From Zobellia nedashkovskayae (lineage in GTDB: Bacteria > Bacteroidota > Bacteroidia > Flavobacteriales > Flavobacteriaceae): DNA of 64,000 bases. A program made the position numbers and the translations under genes. Shown here in pieces: positions 7,670 through 17,151 of this stretch; position 1 is the first letter of the stretch; every line of letters starts with the position of its first letter. The notes under the pieces are model-generated. The model was not told the DNA's origin and searched no databases. It was given only the letters and a program-made list of their open reading frames with translations. The stretch spans positions 4,104,685 through 4,168,684 of the forward strand of contig NZ_JADDXR010000002.1 of the NCBI RefSeq assembly GCF_015330125.1, written 5' to 3'.

Positions 7670-10000
7670 TTACGAAATGACCTCCAGCTTAGCAAAACGA
7701 AGCAAGAGTTTTTTTATATCTCCTTTTACAAACTGAATTTCTGCTTTTCTATCATTCCCTACTCCTTCTATTTTAATTACTTTTCCACGACCAAAACGAG
7801 TATGGTTTATGATACTACCCTCCGCTAAATTTGGGTCTACCATATTGGTATTCCCAATAGGAGTAGCCAGTTCAGGTTTTAATTTCCTAAGTTTCCTAAG
7901 TTGACCTTCGTTAGGTTTTTTACTACTAGGTGGTGGTGTTCCTTTGGTAGGTTTACCTTGCCGCAACCTACTTTTATCAATTTCTCCGAAAATATCGTTA
8001 TCCACCAGTGGTTTGTAACGGTAACCTGTATCGATTGGAGTGAGATTCTCTACATACTTCTCATCTATTTCCTCTAAAAACCGACTAGGTTCTGCGTCTA
8101 TCAATTTACCCCATCGGTATCTATTTTGAGTATAAGTAAGATATGCCTGTTTTTCTGCACGTGTAAGAGCCACGTAGAATAACCTTCGCTCCTCCTCCAG
8201 TTCGCTCCGGGTGTTCATACTCATTCCCGAAGGGAATAAATCTTCTTCCATACCCACGATATAAACGTATGGGAATTCAAGTCCCTTAGCCAAGTGAATG
8301 GTCATAAGGGCAACACGGTCATCATCTCCTTTATCATTGTCTAAATCTGTTGCCAAGGCCACATCTTCAAGAAATTCACCTATGCTTCCTGTAGCATCGG
8401 CAATTTCCACCTGTCCTTCTACAAAATCTTTAATACCGTTAAGTAGCTCTTCGATATTCTCCATTTTACCAATACCTTCTGGAGTTCCATCTTTTTTAAA
8501 CTCTAAAAGAATACCCGATTTCTTGGCCACATGTTCAGCCATGACAAAAGCATCCGCAGTTTGGTTCATGATCTGAAAACTTTGTATCATAGTAGTAAAG
8601 TCCTGTAGCTTTCGTTGCGTACCACTATTGATTTTCAGATTAATTTTATCAAGATTCTGAATCACCTCAAAAATGGAACGGTTATAATGGTTGGCGGCAA
8701 CCGTTAATTTATCCAAAGTAGTTTGACCGATACCCCTTGTAGGAAAATTGATTATTCGCTTAAGTGCTTCTTCATCCTTAGGATTAATGACCAAACGCAA
8801 ATAACTCAACACATCTTTTATCTCTTTTCGCTGATAAAAAGAAAGTCCACCGTAAATACGATAAGGAATATCACGCTTTCGTAACGCGTCTTCCATAGCA
8901 CGTGATTGCGAGTTGGTACGATAGAGTATGGCAAATTCACCGTTACCCAATTGCTCGTTCATCTTATGGTCCCAAATGGAACCAGCCACAAACCTACCTT
9001 CTTCGGCATCAGTTGTACTTCGATGTATCTTAATGCTTGAACCGTCATCATTTGATGTCCAAACTATTTTCTCTAGCTGCTCTTTATTCTTTGCGATAAT
9101 TGAGTTTGCCGCATTTACTATATTTCTTGTGGATCTATAATTTTGCTCTAAGCGATACATGCCCACATTATCATAATCTTTCTGAAAGTTTAAAATGTTA
9201 CTAATATTCGCCCCGCGAAACGAATAAATACTCTGTGCATCATCACCCACCACACAAATGTTATGAAAACGGTCTGCTAGTGCTTTTACAATAAGATATT
9301 GCGAGTGGTTGGTATCTTGGTACTCATCTACCAAAATGTAGCGGAACCTATCTTGATACTTAGCTAATACTTCAGGAAAACGATTTAAAAGTTCGTTCGT
9401 ACGAAGTAGAAGGTCATCAAAATCCATAGCGCCCGCTTTAAAACAGCGATCCACATAGTTTTGGTATATTTCTCCCATTCTGGGTTTTTTGGCCATAGCA
9501 TCTGCCTCTACCAAATCAGGGTCTTTCAAATAAGCTTTAACGGTTATTAAACTGTTTTTAAATGACGAGATACGATTTTGTACCTGTTTATACTTGTAAA
9601 TATCCTTATCAAGACCCATTTCCTTTATAATGGAAGCTAATAGCCGTTGCGAATCTTGCGTATCGTAAATAGTGAAATTGCTAGGAAAACCCAGTTTATC
9701 GCCATCAAACCGGAGTAACTTGGCAAAAACGGAGTGGAACGTACCCATCCAAAGGTTTTTAGTCTCCGACTTCCCTGCTATCTTGGCAATACGTTCTTTC
9801 ATTTCACGCGCTGCCTTATTGGTAAAGGTTAATGCCAGGATATTAAAAGGATCAACACCTTGCTGCATTAAATACGCGATACGATAGGTAAGAACCCTTG
9901 TTTTGCCTGAGCCAGCTCCTGCGATAACCATTAACGGTCCATCTTTGTGTAGAACGGGTGCTCTTTGGGCATCGTTCAATTCATCTATGAAATTCTTCAA
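7670..10000 (-). CDS. UvrD/PcrA-type ATP-dependent DNA helicase
   Basis: Superfamily 1A 3'-5' helicase acting in nucleotide excision and mismatch repair and in clearing replication forks. Motifs in order: Q-motif LNDAQRAPV (8-16), Walker A AGAGSGKT (27-34), Walker B VDEYQDTNHSQY, motif III VVGDDAQSIYSFRGA, motif IV QNYRSTRNIV, motif V MTIHLAKGLEFPYVYIVG and motif VI VALTRAEKQAYL. The last ~50 residues form the small Tudor-like PcrA/UvrD C-terminal domain (HTRFGRGKVIKIEG...), typical of PcrA and used for RNA polymerase contact in Bacillus. At 776 residues the length is normal for the family. Confidence 0.93.
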   Translation of the reverse strand: MKNFIDELNDAQRAPVLHKDGPLMVIAGAGSGKTRVLTYRIAYLMQQGVDPFNILALTFTNKAAREMKERIAKIAGKSETKNLWMGTFHSVFAKLLRFDGDKLGFPSNFTIYDTQDSQRLLASIIKEMGLDKDIYKYKQVQNRISSFKNSLITVKAYLKDPDLVEADAMAKKPRMGEIYQNYVDRCFKAGAMDFDDLLLRTNELLNRFPEVLAKYQDRFRYILVDEYQDTNHSQYLIVKALADRFHNICVVGDDAQSIYSFRGANISNILNFQKDYDNVGMYRLEQNYRSTRNIVNAANSIIAKNKEQLEKIVWTSNDDGSSIKIHRSTTDAEEGRFVAGSIWDHKMNEQLGNGEFAILYRTNSQSRAMEDALRKRDIPYRIYGGLSFYQRKEIKDVLSYLRLVINPKDEEALKRIINFPTRGIGQTTLDKLTVAANHYNRSIFEVIQNLDKINLKINSGTQRKLQDFTTMIQSFQIMNQTADAFVMAEHVAKKSGILLEFKKDGTPEGIGKMENIEELLNGIKDFVEGQVEIADATGSIGEFLEDVALATDLDNDKGDDDRVALMTIHLAKGLEFPYVYIVGMEEDLFPSGMSMNTRSELEEERRLFYVALTRAEKQAYLTYTQNRYRWGKLIDAEPSRFLEEIDEKYVENLTPIDTGYRYKPLVDNDIFGEIDKSRLRQGKPTKGTPPPSSKKPNEGQLRKLRKLKPELATPIGNTNMVDPNLAEGSIINHTRFGRGKVIKIEGVGNDRKAEIQFVKGDIKKLLLRFAKLEVIS

Positions 10001-10100
10001 TTTACTAGAGTGTTTTTTAGAATTGTGAATTTAACCATAAATAGGCTTATCCTAAAATGATGTTGATTTCTTTTATAAACAGAAAGGCTATTTATAAATA

Positions 10101-10131
10101 AAGACCACATAAGATATACTCATGTGGTCTT
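10101..10131 (-). terminator. Hairpin downstream of ychF, probable terminator
   Basis: Perfect 10-bp arms AAGACCACAT / ATGTGGTCTT with an 11-base loop, 67 bases beyond the ychF stop. Read on the minus strand the stem is followed by a T-rich but interrupted stretch (CTTTATTTAT), so termination is likely but not textbook. Confidence 0.5.
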
Positions 10132-10197
10132 AAAAAATTATTTTACTATGAGCTTAACAAATAGTTATAGCTCTATTTTTCATAAATGTAATGAAAA

Positions 10198-11292
10198 CTA
10201 TACGTTGAATCTAAAGTGCATAACATCGCCATCTTTAACAATGTACTCTTTACCTTCTACACGCATTTTACCAGCTTCCTTCACCTTAGCCTCGCTACCA
10301 AATTGCACATAGTCATTATAAGCAATAACCTCGGCACGAATAAAGCCTTTCTCAAAATCCGTATGAATTACACCAGCGGCCTGTGGAGCAGTTGCACCAA
10401 CAGGAATAGTCCAAGCGCGTACTTCCTTTACACCAGCTGTGAAATATGTTTCTAAATTTAATAATTTATAAGCACCGCGAATTAATTTAGCAGAACCCGG
10501 TTCTTCTAAACCAAGATCTTCCAAAAACATTTGACGTTCTTCGTAAGTTTCTAATTCCGTAATATCTGCTTCTGTGCCCACTGCTAGGACAACTACTTCT
10601 GCATCTTCTTGAGCAACGGCAGCTTTTACTCTATCAACATATTCGTTTCCTGTTGCGGCAGCATCTTCATCTACATTACAAACATACATTACAGGTTTAT
10701 CCGTAATAAACTGCAATGGCTTTACAAATTCTTCTCTATCATCTTTAGACAATTCAATAGCACGAACTGAAGTACCTGCTTCTAAACCTGTTTTCAACTT
10801 CAAAAGAACAGCTTCTTCTTTTTGGGCTTCTTTATTACCCGTTTTAGCAGCTCGCTTTACTTTGTCCAGTTTTTTATCTACTGTTTCTAAGTCTTTTAGT
10901 TGCAATTCCATATCAATGGTCTCTTTATCCCTAATTGGGTCTACAGAACCATCTACATGAATAATATTATCATCATTAAAGCAACGTAAGACATGCAAAA
11001 TAGCATCGGTTTCACGAATATTTCCTAAAAACTGATTTCCTAACCCTTCGCCTTTACTTGCTCCTTTTACTAACCCAGCAATATCAACGATTTCAACCGT
11101 TGCAGGTAAAACGCGTTCTGGGTCTACCAAAGCCTCTAGTTTTTGCAATCTAGCATCTGGAACATTTACTACTCCAATATTAGGCTCTATTGTACAAAAA
11201 GGAAAATTGGCACTTTGTGCCTTAGCGTTGGAAAGACAATTGAAAAGAGTTGATTTTCCTACATTTGGCAATCCTACAATACCTGCTTTCAT
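10198..11292 (-). CDS. ychF: Redox-regulated ATPase YchF (Obg-like GTPase superfamily)
   Basis: Universally conserved P-loop protein that binds ribosomes and prefers ATP over GTP. The G1 loop GLPNVGKST is at residues 6-14, G3 in [20 protein letters not shown], and the altered G4 motif NVDE in place of NKxD explains ATP preference. A coiled-coil insert and the C-terminal TGS domain ([28 protein letters not shown]) follow. I place the start at 11292 because the conserved protein begins [12 protein letters not shown]; the open frame continues 35 codons further upstream, but that stretch has no family similarity. Confidence 0.93.
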   Translation of the reverse strand: MKAGIVGLPNVGKSTLFNCLSNAKAQSANFPFCTIEPNIGVVNVPDARLQKLEALVDPERVLPATVEIVDIAGLVKGASKGEGLGNQFLGNIRETDAILHVLRCFNDDNIIHVDGSVDPIRDKETIDMELQLKDLETVDKKLDKVKRAAKTGNKEAQKEEAVLLKLKTGLEAGTSVRAIELSKDDREEFVKPLQFITDKPVMYVCNVDEDAAATGNEYVDRVKAAVAQEDAEVVVLAVGTEADITELETYEERQMFLEDLGLEEPGSAKLIRGAYKLLNLETYFTAGVKEVRAWTIPVGATAPQAAGVIHTDFEKGFIRAEVIAYNDYVQFGSEAKVKEAGKMRVEGKEYIVKDGDVMHFRFNV

Positions 11293-11574
11293 CTTGAAAA
11301 TTGTAATTAAAGTTTGAATAAATTTAAAAGGTCCTCTAAAATAGGCTGCAAAGATAACTTTTTGAATTGGTATTTTTAATAAAAGTCTTTCCCTCACGTA
11401 TTACCCTAAATCATCTCCTTTCAACCACAATATTTAACATTAAATAATAGTCAGCTAAATAAGTGTATCATTGCCACATATTTAACCAATTGTTATAATT
11501 GCTGGTTTTAATATTTCATTTAACATAATTTTAATAATGATTACATATATTTATGGTCTGGACAGATATAGAAT

Positions 11575-12153
11575 ATGAACACTTCTTCTGAAAAACCTCT
11601 ATGGCAATTATTTATCGAAGGTGATAAAAATGCCTTTTCTTCATTATTTAAAACCTACTATTCACAATTATATAGTTATGGTTTGAAGATATCTTCTGAC
11701 CAATTTATTACTGAAGATTGTCTCCAGAGTTTTTTTATTTACTTACATAAAAATAGAAGAAATTTAGGTGAAGTTAATAACGTAAAATCCTATTTATTTA
11801 TATCATTCAGAAGAGCTATTTTAAAAAGTCTTAAAAAAGAGCGCCTATTTACTTCTTATGAAGAAAGCTTAGAATCTAACCCATCATTTGGATTTTCCCC
11901 CGAAGAATTAAAAATTGAACAAGAAATAAGTAAAACAAAGAGCACTACCCTAGTTATCCTCCTCAACTCCCTATCTACAAGACAACGGGAAGTGGTGTAT
12001 TTAAAATACTACAGCGGGCTTTCTATTAAGGACACAGCAGAGGTTATGGATATCTCGTATCAAAGCGTATTAAATACATTACAAAAAGCCTTTACCAAGT
12101 TGCGGAGTGAGATTTTAGACCATGAAATATCTGCAGTTTTAAAAAAAACTTAA
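11575..12153 (+). CDS. ECF-type RNA polymerase sigma factor (FecI-like)
   Basis: A 192-residue group IV sigma factor. Sigma region 2 is in residues about 20-85 (LYSYGLKISSDQFITEDCLQSFFIYL) and region 4 in about 125-185 (LSTRQREVVYLKYYSGLSIKDTAEVMDISYQSVLNTLQKA), with no region 1 or 3. It is immediately followed by a FecR-like anti-sigma factor and a TonB receptor with an STN signalling domain, the standard trans-envelope signalling arrangement. It is inferred to drive expression of the receptor and perhaps of itself. Confidence 0.9.
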   Translation: MNTSSEKPLWQLFIEGDKNAFSSLFKTYYSQLYSYGLKISSDQFITEDCLQSFFIYLHKNRRNLGEVNNVKSYLFISFRRAILKSLKKERLFTSYEESLESNPSFGFSPEELKIEQEISKTKSTTLVILLNSLSTRQREVVYLKYYSGLSIKDTAEVMDISYQSVLNTLQKAFTKLRSEILDHEISAVLKKT

Positions 12154-12208
12154 AAAAGTAGGGTATAAATAATATAAGATGGTCTCTTTATTACTGAAGA
12201 CCATTTTT

Positions 12209-13204
12209 ATGAGTAAAAAAAACCTTTCCCTTTTAGAAATTCTCATAGACGATATTTCGTTTATAAATTGGGCCAAGAACCAAAATCAAAACGACGTAGC
12301 CTTCTGGAACAATTGGATTGAAAAACACCCTGATAAAATAGAAACCGTGTTTAATGCTAAGGCTATAGTTCTTGGAATTCAGTTTGAGAAAACCCTAATT
12401 TCCGAAAGTAAAATTGAGAGGGAACTTAGTCATATCCTAGCTCAGATAGAGCCAGAAAAAAATAGTCCCAAAAGAAAAAAACCTACTTCAAAAGCAGTTA
12501 AGTATGTAGCAATTACTGCTGTCCTAATCCTATTGGTAACTTTTGGTTATAGTTTTTTACCTACTAACACCACAATAACACACAAAACGGTATTTGGTGA
12601 AATAATTGATTTAAAATTACCTGATGGCACTTCTGTTGTTTTAAACGGAAATTCTGAAATCTCATACGACAAAACATCCCCTCGTAATATAAATTTATCA
12701 GGAGAAGCTTATTTCAAAGTGAAATCTATACCATCTACCAAAGCTAAATTTTGGGTAAACACAAAAGATTTAAAAGTTGAAGTATTTGGAACACAGTTCC
12801 ATGTAAGTACAAGGGATAATAAGACCGGAGTTCTTTTAGATGAAGGTTCTATCGAACTTTTATTGGACAATGGAACCACCCAAAAAATGATACCGGGTGA
12901 GTTGGTGTCCTATTCCAAAGAAGATAAAGCTATAACGCATGACAAAGTAACCCAAGAGCTATCATACTCTTTATGGCGGGAAGGAACTTATATTTTTAAT
13001 AACACTACGGTATACGAGGTTATGAAAAACATAGAACAGGCATATGGAATGGAAACCGAATTCATTGACGAAGAACTTAAAGACCAAAAACTAACCGGGG
13101 GAATCCCCAATCAAAATCTCAAAATTTGTTTGTCAGCAATAGAAAAATCGACAGGGACGAGAATTGTCATAAAAGGCAAGAGACTACTAATCTTCAAGAA
13201 CTAA
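12209..13204 (+). CDS. FecR family anti-sigma factor (with DUF4974 domain)
   Basis: Inner-membrane regulator that holds or activates the adjacent sigma factor in response to the TonB receptor. A cytoplasmic N-terminal part (1-97), one membrane helix (about 98-117, VAITAVLILLVTFGYSFL), the FecR periplasmic domain (about 130-240, with GEIIDLKLPDGTSVVLN) and a C-terminal DUF4974 (about 255-331, TYIFNNTTVYEVMKNIEQ) are seen. I prefer the ATG at 12209 (MSKKNLSLLEIL); an in-frame ATG at 12179 would add ten hydrophobic residues. It starts 55 bases after the sigma gene and ends 20 bases before the receptor gene. Confidence 0.9.
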   Translation: MSKKNLSLLEILIDDISFINWAKNQNQNDVAFWNNWIEKHPDKIETVFNAKAIVLGIQFEKTLISESKIERELSHILAQIEPEKNSPKRKKPTSKAVKYVAITAVLILLVTFGYSFLPTNTTITHKTVFGEIIDLKLPDGTSVVLNGNSEISYDKTSPRNINLSGEAYFKVKSIPSTKAKFWVNTKDLKVEVFGTQFHVSTRDNKTGVLLDEGSIELLLDNGTTQKMIPGELVSYSKEDKAITHDKVTQELSYSLWREGTYIFNNTTVYEVMKNIEQAYGMETEFIDEELKDQKLTGGIPNQNLKICLSAIEKSTGTRIVIKGKRLLIFKN

Positions 13205-13224
13205 CTAAAAATTAAATGATTATT

Positions 13225-16200
13225 ATGAGAAAAACTATTTTGAAAACACTGTTAACTGCAAGTCTAGCGATAGGAACTGTGCAGGTTCAGGCATCAGAAA
13301 ACAACATTACCATGGAGGTGGAAGAGAATGTTGCTCTGTCCGATTTTCTTACCGATATAAGCAAAAAGCATAAAGTCTACTTTACTTATAATGCCAGTCT
13401 TATATCCGGAGAAAACTTAGATCCTGAAGAATATAGATATAGTAAACTAAATAAAATCATAAGCAAACTTGAAAGTAAAACAAGTTTCGATTTTGAGTAT
13501 TTAGGAAACAACTATTATGTGGTTTACCACAAGAAAGCAGAGAAAGTTAAACTTAACAAACTTTCTCTTAACACTTTAAGTTACAGTACGGTAAAAGATT
13601 TATCCATATTACAACAATCAATAACCGGTAATATTAAAGATCAAGATGGTAATCCATTAGCAGGTGTTAACGTTGTTGAAAAAGGCACGACTAATGGAAC
13701 TACATCTGATTTTGATGGTAACTATACTATTGATGCCGCAGCAGATGCGACTTTGGTATTTAGTTATATCGGTTTTCCTACCAAGGAAAAAAAGGTAGAC
13801 GGCAAATCTGTTGTTAATGTATCACTTAGTGAAGGTGTACAATTAGAAGAGTTTATTGTTGTTGGTTCAAGAACTGCACCAAGAAGTAATACAGATACGC
13901 CTTTACCAGTGGATGTTGTTGGCGTAAAGGAATTGACTTCTACCGGTCAAGCAACTTTTGATAAAGCTTTGCAATACAGAATTCCATCATTTAACACCGT
14001 TCAAACACCGGTAAACGATGCAACTTCTTTACTAGATCCTTATGAAATTCGTAACATGGGGCCAAGTAGAACTTTGATTCTTATTAACGGTAAACGTAAA
14101 AACTTAAGCGCCTTGCTTTATACACAAACCTCTCCAGGACGTGGCGAAACAGGCGCTGATATTTCTGCAATACCTACAGATGCAATCAAAAGAGTAGAGA
14201 TTCTAAGAGATGGTGCTTCTGCTCAATACGGTTCTGATGCCATTGCAGGTGTAATGAATATTATCTTAAAAGACACCCCTAATGAAGGTTCTGCTACAAT
14301 TCGTACGGGCATTACTTCAGAAGGTGACGGAGAGATGTTTGGTGTTGCTGCTAACAATGGGTCTACTATTGGAGACGATAAAGGTTTTATAAATTATACC
14401 ATTGATTTATCAAAAGTAAACCAAGCGAACAGACCAGGTACGGTAAATGCAGCTGGTGAGGCGGCTGATTTTGGCGCTGATATTGCAGATGTACAGGAGT
14501 TCTTATCTAGAAGACCTGATGCCGGAAATATAAATGGTTCACCAGAAACTGCTGCAGCTAAATTCTCAGTAAACTTAGGTTATGACTTAAGTGAAAACAC
14601 TTCATTATATGGTAATGCAGCTTATGTCTACAAAGCCGTAAATAGTTTTGCTAATTATAGGACACCGTATTGGAGGACTGTAGATGATTACCCTTATTTG
14701 GCTGATTTTTTCCCTGGAAACAATCCAAACACAGCTGGAGGTTATGATGGTTATGTTCCTACTTTTGAAGGTTTATTAAGTGATTACAATGCTACAATAG
14801 GTTTCAAATCAACTATTAATGATTGGAATATTGATGCAAGTTTTACAACCGGTGGTAACTTACAAACCTATAAAGTAAATGACACTCATAATAGAAACAT
14901 CGTATATTCTCCATCAGTATTTATAGATGCTAATGGTAATGGCTCGGTTGATGACGGTGAAATAACAGAAGGTTCTGAACTATACAGAGAAAATAGTCAA
15001 CAATCTTTTGATCCAGGAGGAACTAAATTTTCTCATAATGTAGGTAACATTGATATTTCAAGGTTGCTTTCTGATAAAATTAGTATTGGTTTTGGTGCTG
15101 AGTTTAGAACAGAAACTTTTGAAATCATAGAAGGAGAATTAGCTTCTTACGATGGTGGTGGTGCAGATTCTTTTGCTGGAGCCTCTCCTCAAAACTCAGG
15201 AAAATTCAATCGCTACAATATTGGTGGCTACTTGAGTTTAGATTACGATGTAACCGATGCCTTCTTGCTAAGTGGTACTATTAGAACAGAAAACTATTCT
15301 GATTTTGGTAATGCTTTTGTTTACAAGTTCAGTACCCGTTACAAAGTAGCTGATGCGTTTACTTTAAGAGGTTCAATTTCTTCAGGTTTTAGAGCTCCTA
15401 CCTTACACCAAATTTATACCCAAAAAGCGCAGTATAGTTTTGTGCCAGGACAAGGTATTCAAGTAGGTGGTTTAATTAACAACGTATCTACACAAGCTAA
15501 ACTTCTAGGTATACCGCAATTAGATGCTGAAACGTCTACCAACTTCACCATTGGTTTTGGTGGTAAATTAGGTAATAAATTCAGCTATACTTTTGATTAC
15601 TACAATATTGCTGTAGAAGATAGAATTGTGTTAGGAAATGAAATTGGAGGTAGTGGTGATCCTACTAACCCATTAGATATTCTTTTAGCAAGCAATAACT
15701 TAAGTGATGTTAGCTTTTTCTCTAACGCTATTGATACAAAAACTTCTGGTGTAGATGTTGTTCTTGCCTACAAAGGTATTGCGCTTGGAGCAGGTAGTCT
15801 AGATTTAAATTTATCTGGAAACTATACGATTCAAAACGAACTTGATGGCCCTGTTAAGGATATTGATTTAGTAGCCAATTCAGGTCAGTCTGTTGTAAAC
15901 GGTACTCAAGAGGCTTTGTTCTTTACTTCGCGTCCGGAAACAAAGTGGATTTTTGGAATTAACTACGATATCAACAAATTCGGTTTCTCTTTGAATAATA
16001 CGTATTTCGGAAAGACTAAATTCCAACAACAAGGTTTAGATGAGAATTTATTTACTGAGTTTACACCAAACGTTGTAACTGACTTGGGAATCAATTTTAA
16101 TGCGACTGAAAAATTTACGATTGCATTAAATGTCAACAACATATTTGATGTGTTGCCTGAGTGGAGTTTTCAATCTAAAAACGCTGCAGGTAATGCTATT

Positions 16201-16338
16201 CTTGCTGACCCAGCACAGGTTCAAAACCAGTCTAATCTAATTACTTTCAACCAAAGATATTCTCAAATGACTTATGATGGTTACCATTTTAGTCAATTAG
16301 GAACGATGTTTAACTTATCGTTAAACTATAAGTTCTAA
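13225..16338 (+). CDS. TonB-dependent receptor with STN signalling domain
   Basis: Outer-membrane active transporter. After a signal peptide (about 1-24, ending near QASEN), there is a secretin/TonB short N-terminal (STN) domain (about 28-105), a carboxypeptidase-like regulatory beta-sandwich (about 132-210, GNIKDQDGNPLAGVNV), the plug (about 220-350, with LINGKRKNLSAL and LRDGASAQYGSDAIAGVMN), and a beta-barrel ending in the aromatic-terminated strand FNLSLNYKF. The STN domain marks it as the sensor for the upstream sigma/FecR pair. No SusD lipoprotein follows, which argues against a glycan-uptake SusCD pair; the substrate is unknown. A second in-frame ATG is at 13216; I use 13225 because MRKTILKTLL is a regular signal-peptide start. 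Confidence 0.9.
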   Translation: MRKTILKTLLTASLAIGTVQVQASENNITMEVEENVALSDFLTDISKKHKVYFTYNASLISGENLDPEEYRYSKLNKIISKLESKTSFDFEYLGNNYYVVYHKKAEKVKLNKLSLNTLSYSTVKDLSILQQSITGNIKDQDGNPLAGVNVVEKGTTNGTTSDFDGNYTIDAAADATLVFSYIGFPTKEKKVDGKSVVNVSLSEGVQLEEFIVVGSRTAPRSNTDTPLPVDVVGVKELTSTGQATFDKALQYRIPSFNTVQTPVNDATSLLDPYEIRNMGPSRTLILINGKRKNLSALLYTQTSPGRGETGADISAIPTDAIKRVEILRDGASAQYGSDAIAGVMNIILKDTPNEGSATIRTGITSEGDGEMFGVAANNGSTIGDDKGFINYTIDLSKVNQANRPGTVNAAGEAADFGADIADVQEFLSRRPDAGNINGSPETAAAKFSVNLGYDLSENTSLYGNAAYVYKAVNSFANYRTPYWRTVDDYPYLADFFPGNNPNTAGGYDGYVPTFEGLLSDYNATIGFKSTINDWNIDASFTTGGNLQTYKVNDTHNRNIVYSPSVFIDANGNGSVDDGEITEGSELYRENSQQSFDPGGTKFSHNVGNIDISRLLSDKISIGFGAEFRTETFEIIEGELASYDGGGADSFAGASPQNSGKFNRYNIGGYLSLDYDVTDAFLLSGTIRTENYSDFGNAFVYKFSTRYKVADAFTLRGSISSGFRAPTLHQIYTQKAQYSFVPGQGIQVGGLINNVSTQAKLLGIPQLDAETSTNFTIGFGGKLGNKFSYTFDYYNIAVEDRIVLGNEIGGSGDPTNPLDILLASNNLSDVSFFSNAIDTKTSGVDVVLAYKGIALGAGSLDLNLSGNYTIQNELDGPVKDIDLVANSGQSVVNGTQEALFFTSRPETKWIFGINYDINKFGFSLNNTYFGKTKFQQQGLDENLFTEFTPNVVTDLGINFNATEKFTIALNVNNIFDVLPEWSFQSKNAAGNAILADPAQVQNQSNLITFNQRYSQMTYDGYHFSQLGTMFNLSLNYKF

Positions 16339-16370
16339 GATTTGAGTTTAAGTGTATTTTTGTTTTAGCT

Positions 16371-16400
16371 AAAGCTGCCTGTAACCAGGCAGCTTTTTTT
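16371..16400 (+). terminator. Intrinsic terminator of the sigma/FecR/TonB operon
   Basis: An 11-bp perfect stem, AAAGCTGCCTG / CAGGCAGCTTT, with a TAAC tetraloop and a T run to 16400. It begins 33 bases after the receptor stop codon. Confidence 0.9.
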
Positions 16401-16604
16401 ATTCAGGTAATTCAAAATAGAATATTCAAAGTGTTTGGCTTTGGTTATAAGAATTTATTTCTATGAATACTGGCATAAATACTCATTGCATAAATGAGTC
16501 CACACAAGATTATATTAGAGTAAAGACACTTTTGATTCATATGAGGCTAACATATGTTATGACAGCTTCTAAATCCTTGAATAAACAACCAAAATAGGGA
16601 AACA

Positions 16605-16630
16605 AAAAACCCGGGCAATGCCCAGGTTTT
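16605..16630 (-). terminator. Intrinsic terminator of the ferredoxin gene
   Basis: Arms AAAACCTGGGC / GCCCGGGTTTT (minus strand) around an ATT loop, followed by six T. The single imperfect pair is G-U when read on the minus strand but C-A on the plus strand, which supports minus-strand use. Confidence 0.8.
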
Positions 16631-16668
16631 TATTCAATGTCTTTCGACTGAAAAATTATTTTGATATC

Positions 16669-17022
16669 CTAACCGTCAGGATGCATGAATTTTTGCTTAG
16701 CCAATAAGGTTTCTTCGGACTCTACATGATCCTCATCTGGAACACAACAGTCTACTGGGCATACCGCCGCACACTGTGGTTCTTCATGAAAGCCCATACA
16801 TTCCGTACACTTATCTGGTGAAATATAATATATTTCATCACTGATAGGTTCTTGTACCTCGTCCGCATTCACCGATTTTCCATTTGGAAGTACAACATCA
16901 CCTTCTAAAGAGGTGCCATCATTGTAACGCCATTCATCGGCTCCTTCGTAAATTGCAGTGTTCGGACATTCCGGCTCACAAGCTCCGCAATTAATACATT
17001 CATCCGTTATAACTATTGCCAT
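16669..17022 (-). CDS. 4Fe-4S dicluster ferredoxin
   Basis: A 117-residue ferredoxin. The first cluster motif is C9-x2-C12-x2-C15-x3-C19 near the N-terminus; the second Cys set is near 73-96 ([23 protein letters not shown], with an enlarged loop), followed by an acidic tail. A ~50-residue insert separates the two halves, as in Alvin/YfhL-type 2[4Fe-4S] ferredoxins. It is divergent from the acyl-CoA reductase, which is a conserved neighbour in flavobacteria; a functional link is not proven. It has its own terminator. Confidence 0.9.
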   Translation of the reverse strand: MAIVITDECINCGACEPECPNTAIYEGADEWRYNDGTSLEGDVVLPNGKSVNADEVQEPISDEIYYISPDKCTECMGFHEEPQCAAVCPVDCCVPDEDHVESEETLLAKQKFMHPDG

Positions 17023-17106
17023 ATTATTTTTATTAAGCTGAACAGCCTTTAACCCGTTCGTTATATTTCATTTTAATCGTGAAAGCAAAAATCAATTCAG
17101 TATTCT

Positions 17107-17114
17107 TACTTTTG
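17107..17114 (+). promoter_or_regulatory. -7 promoter element for the acyl-CoA reductase gene
   Basis: TACTTTTG matches the TAnnTTTG consensus, 38 bases before the ATG at 17152. The placement supports 17152 rather than the upstream TTG at 17140 as start, since a leader of about 30 bases results. Confidence 0.45.
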
Positions 17115-17151
17115 CACAAAGGTACTTCGGAATACAATTTTGAACAAATAT

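Larger units (their letters stand above)
16339..16668. other. 330-base intergenic region between convergent genes
   Basis: Contains the TonB-receptor terminator at its left end and the ferredoxin terminator near its right end. The ~200 bases between them are AT-rich; I see no open frame with family similarity, no tRNA and no repeat. Confidence 0.6.

Noticed and set aside
13225..16338. SusC/SusD polysaccharide utilisation locus
   Set aside because: No SusD lipoprotein or glycoside hydrolase follows the receptor; the sigma/FecR context indicates signalling-controlled transport instead.
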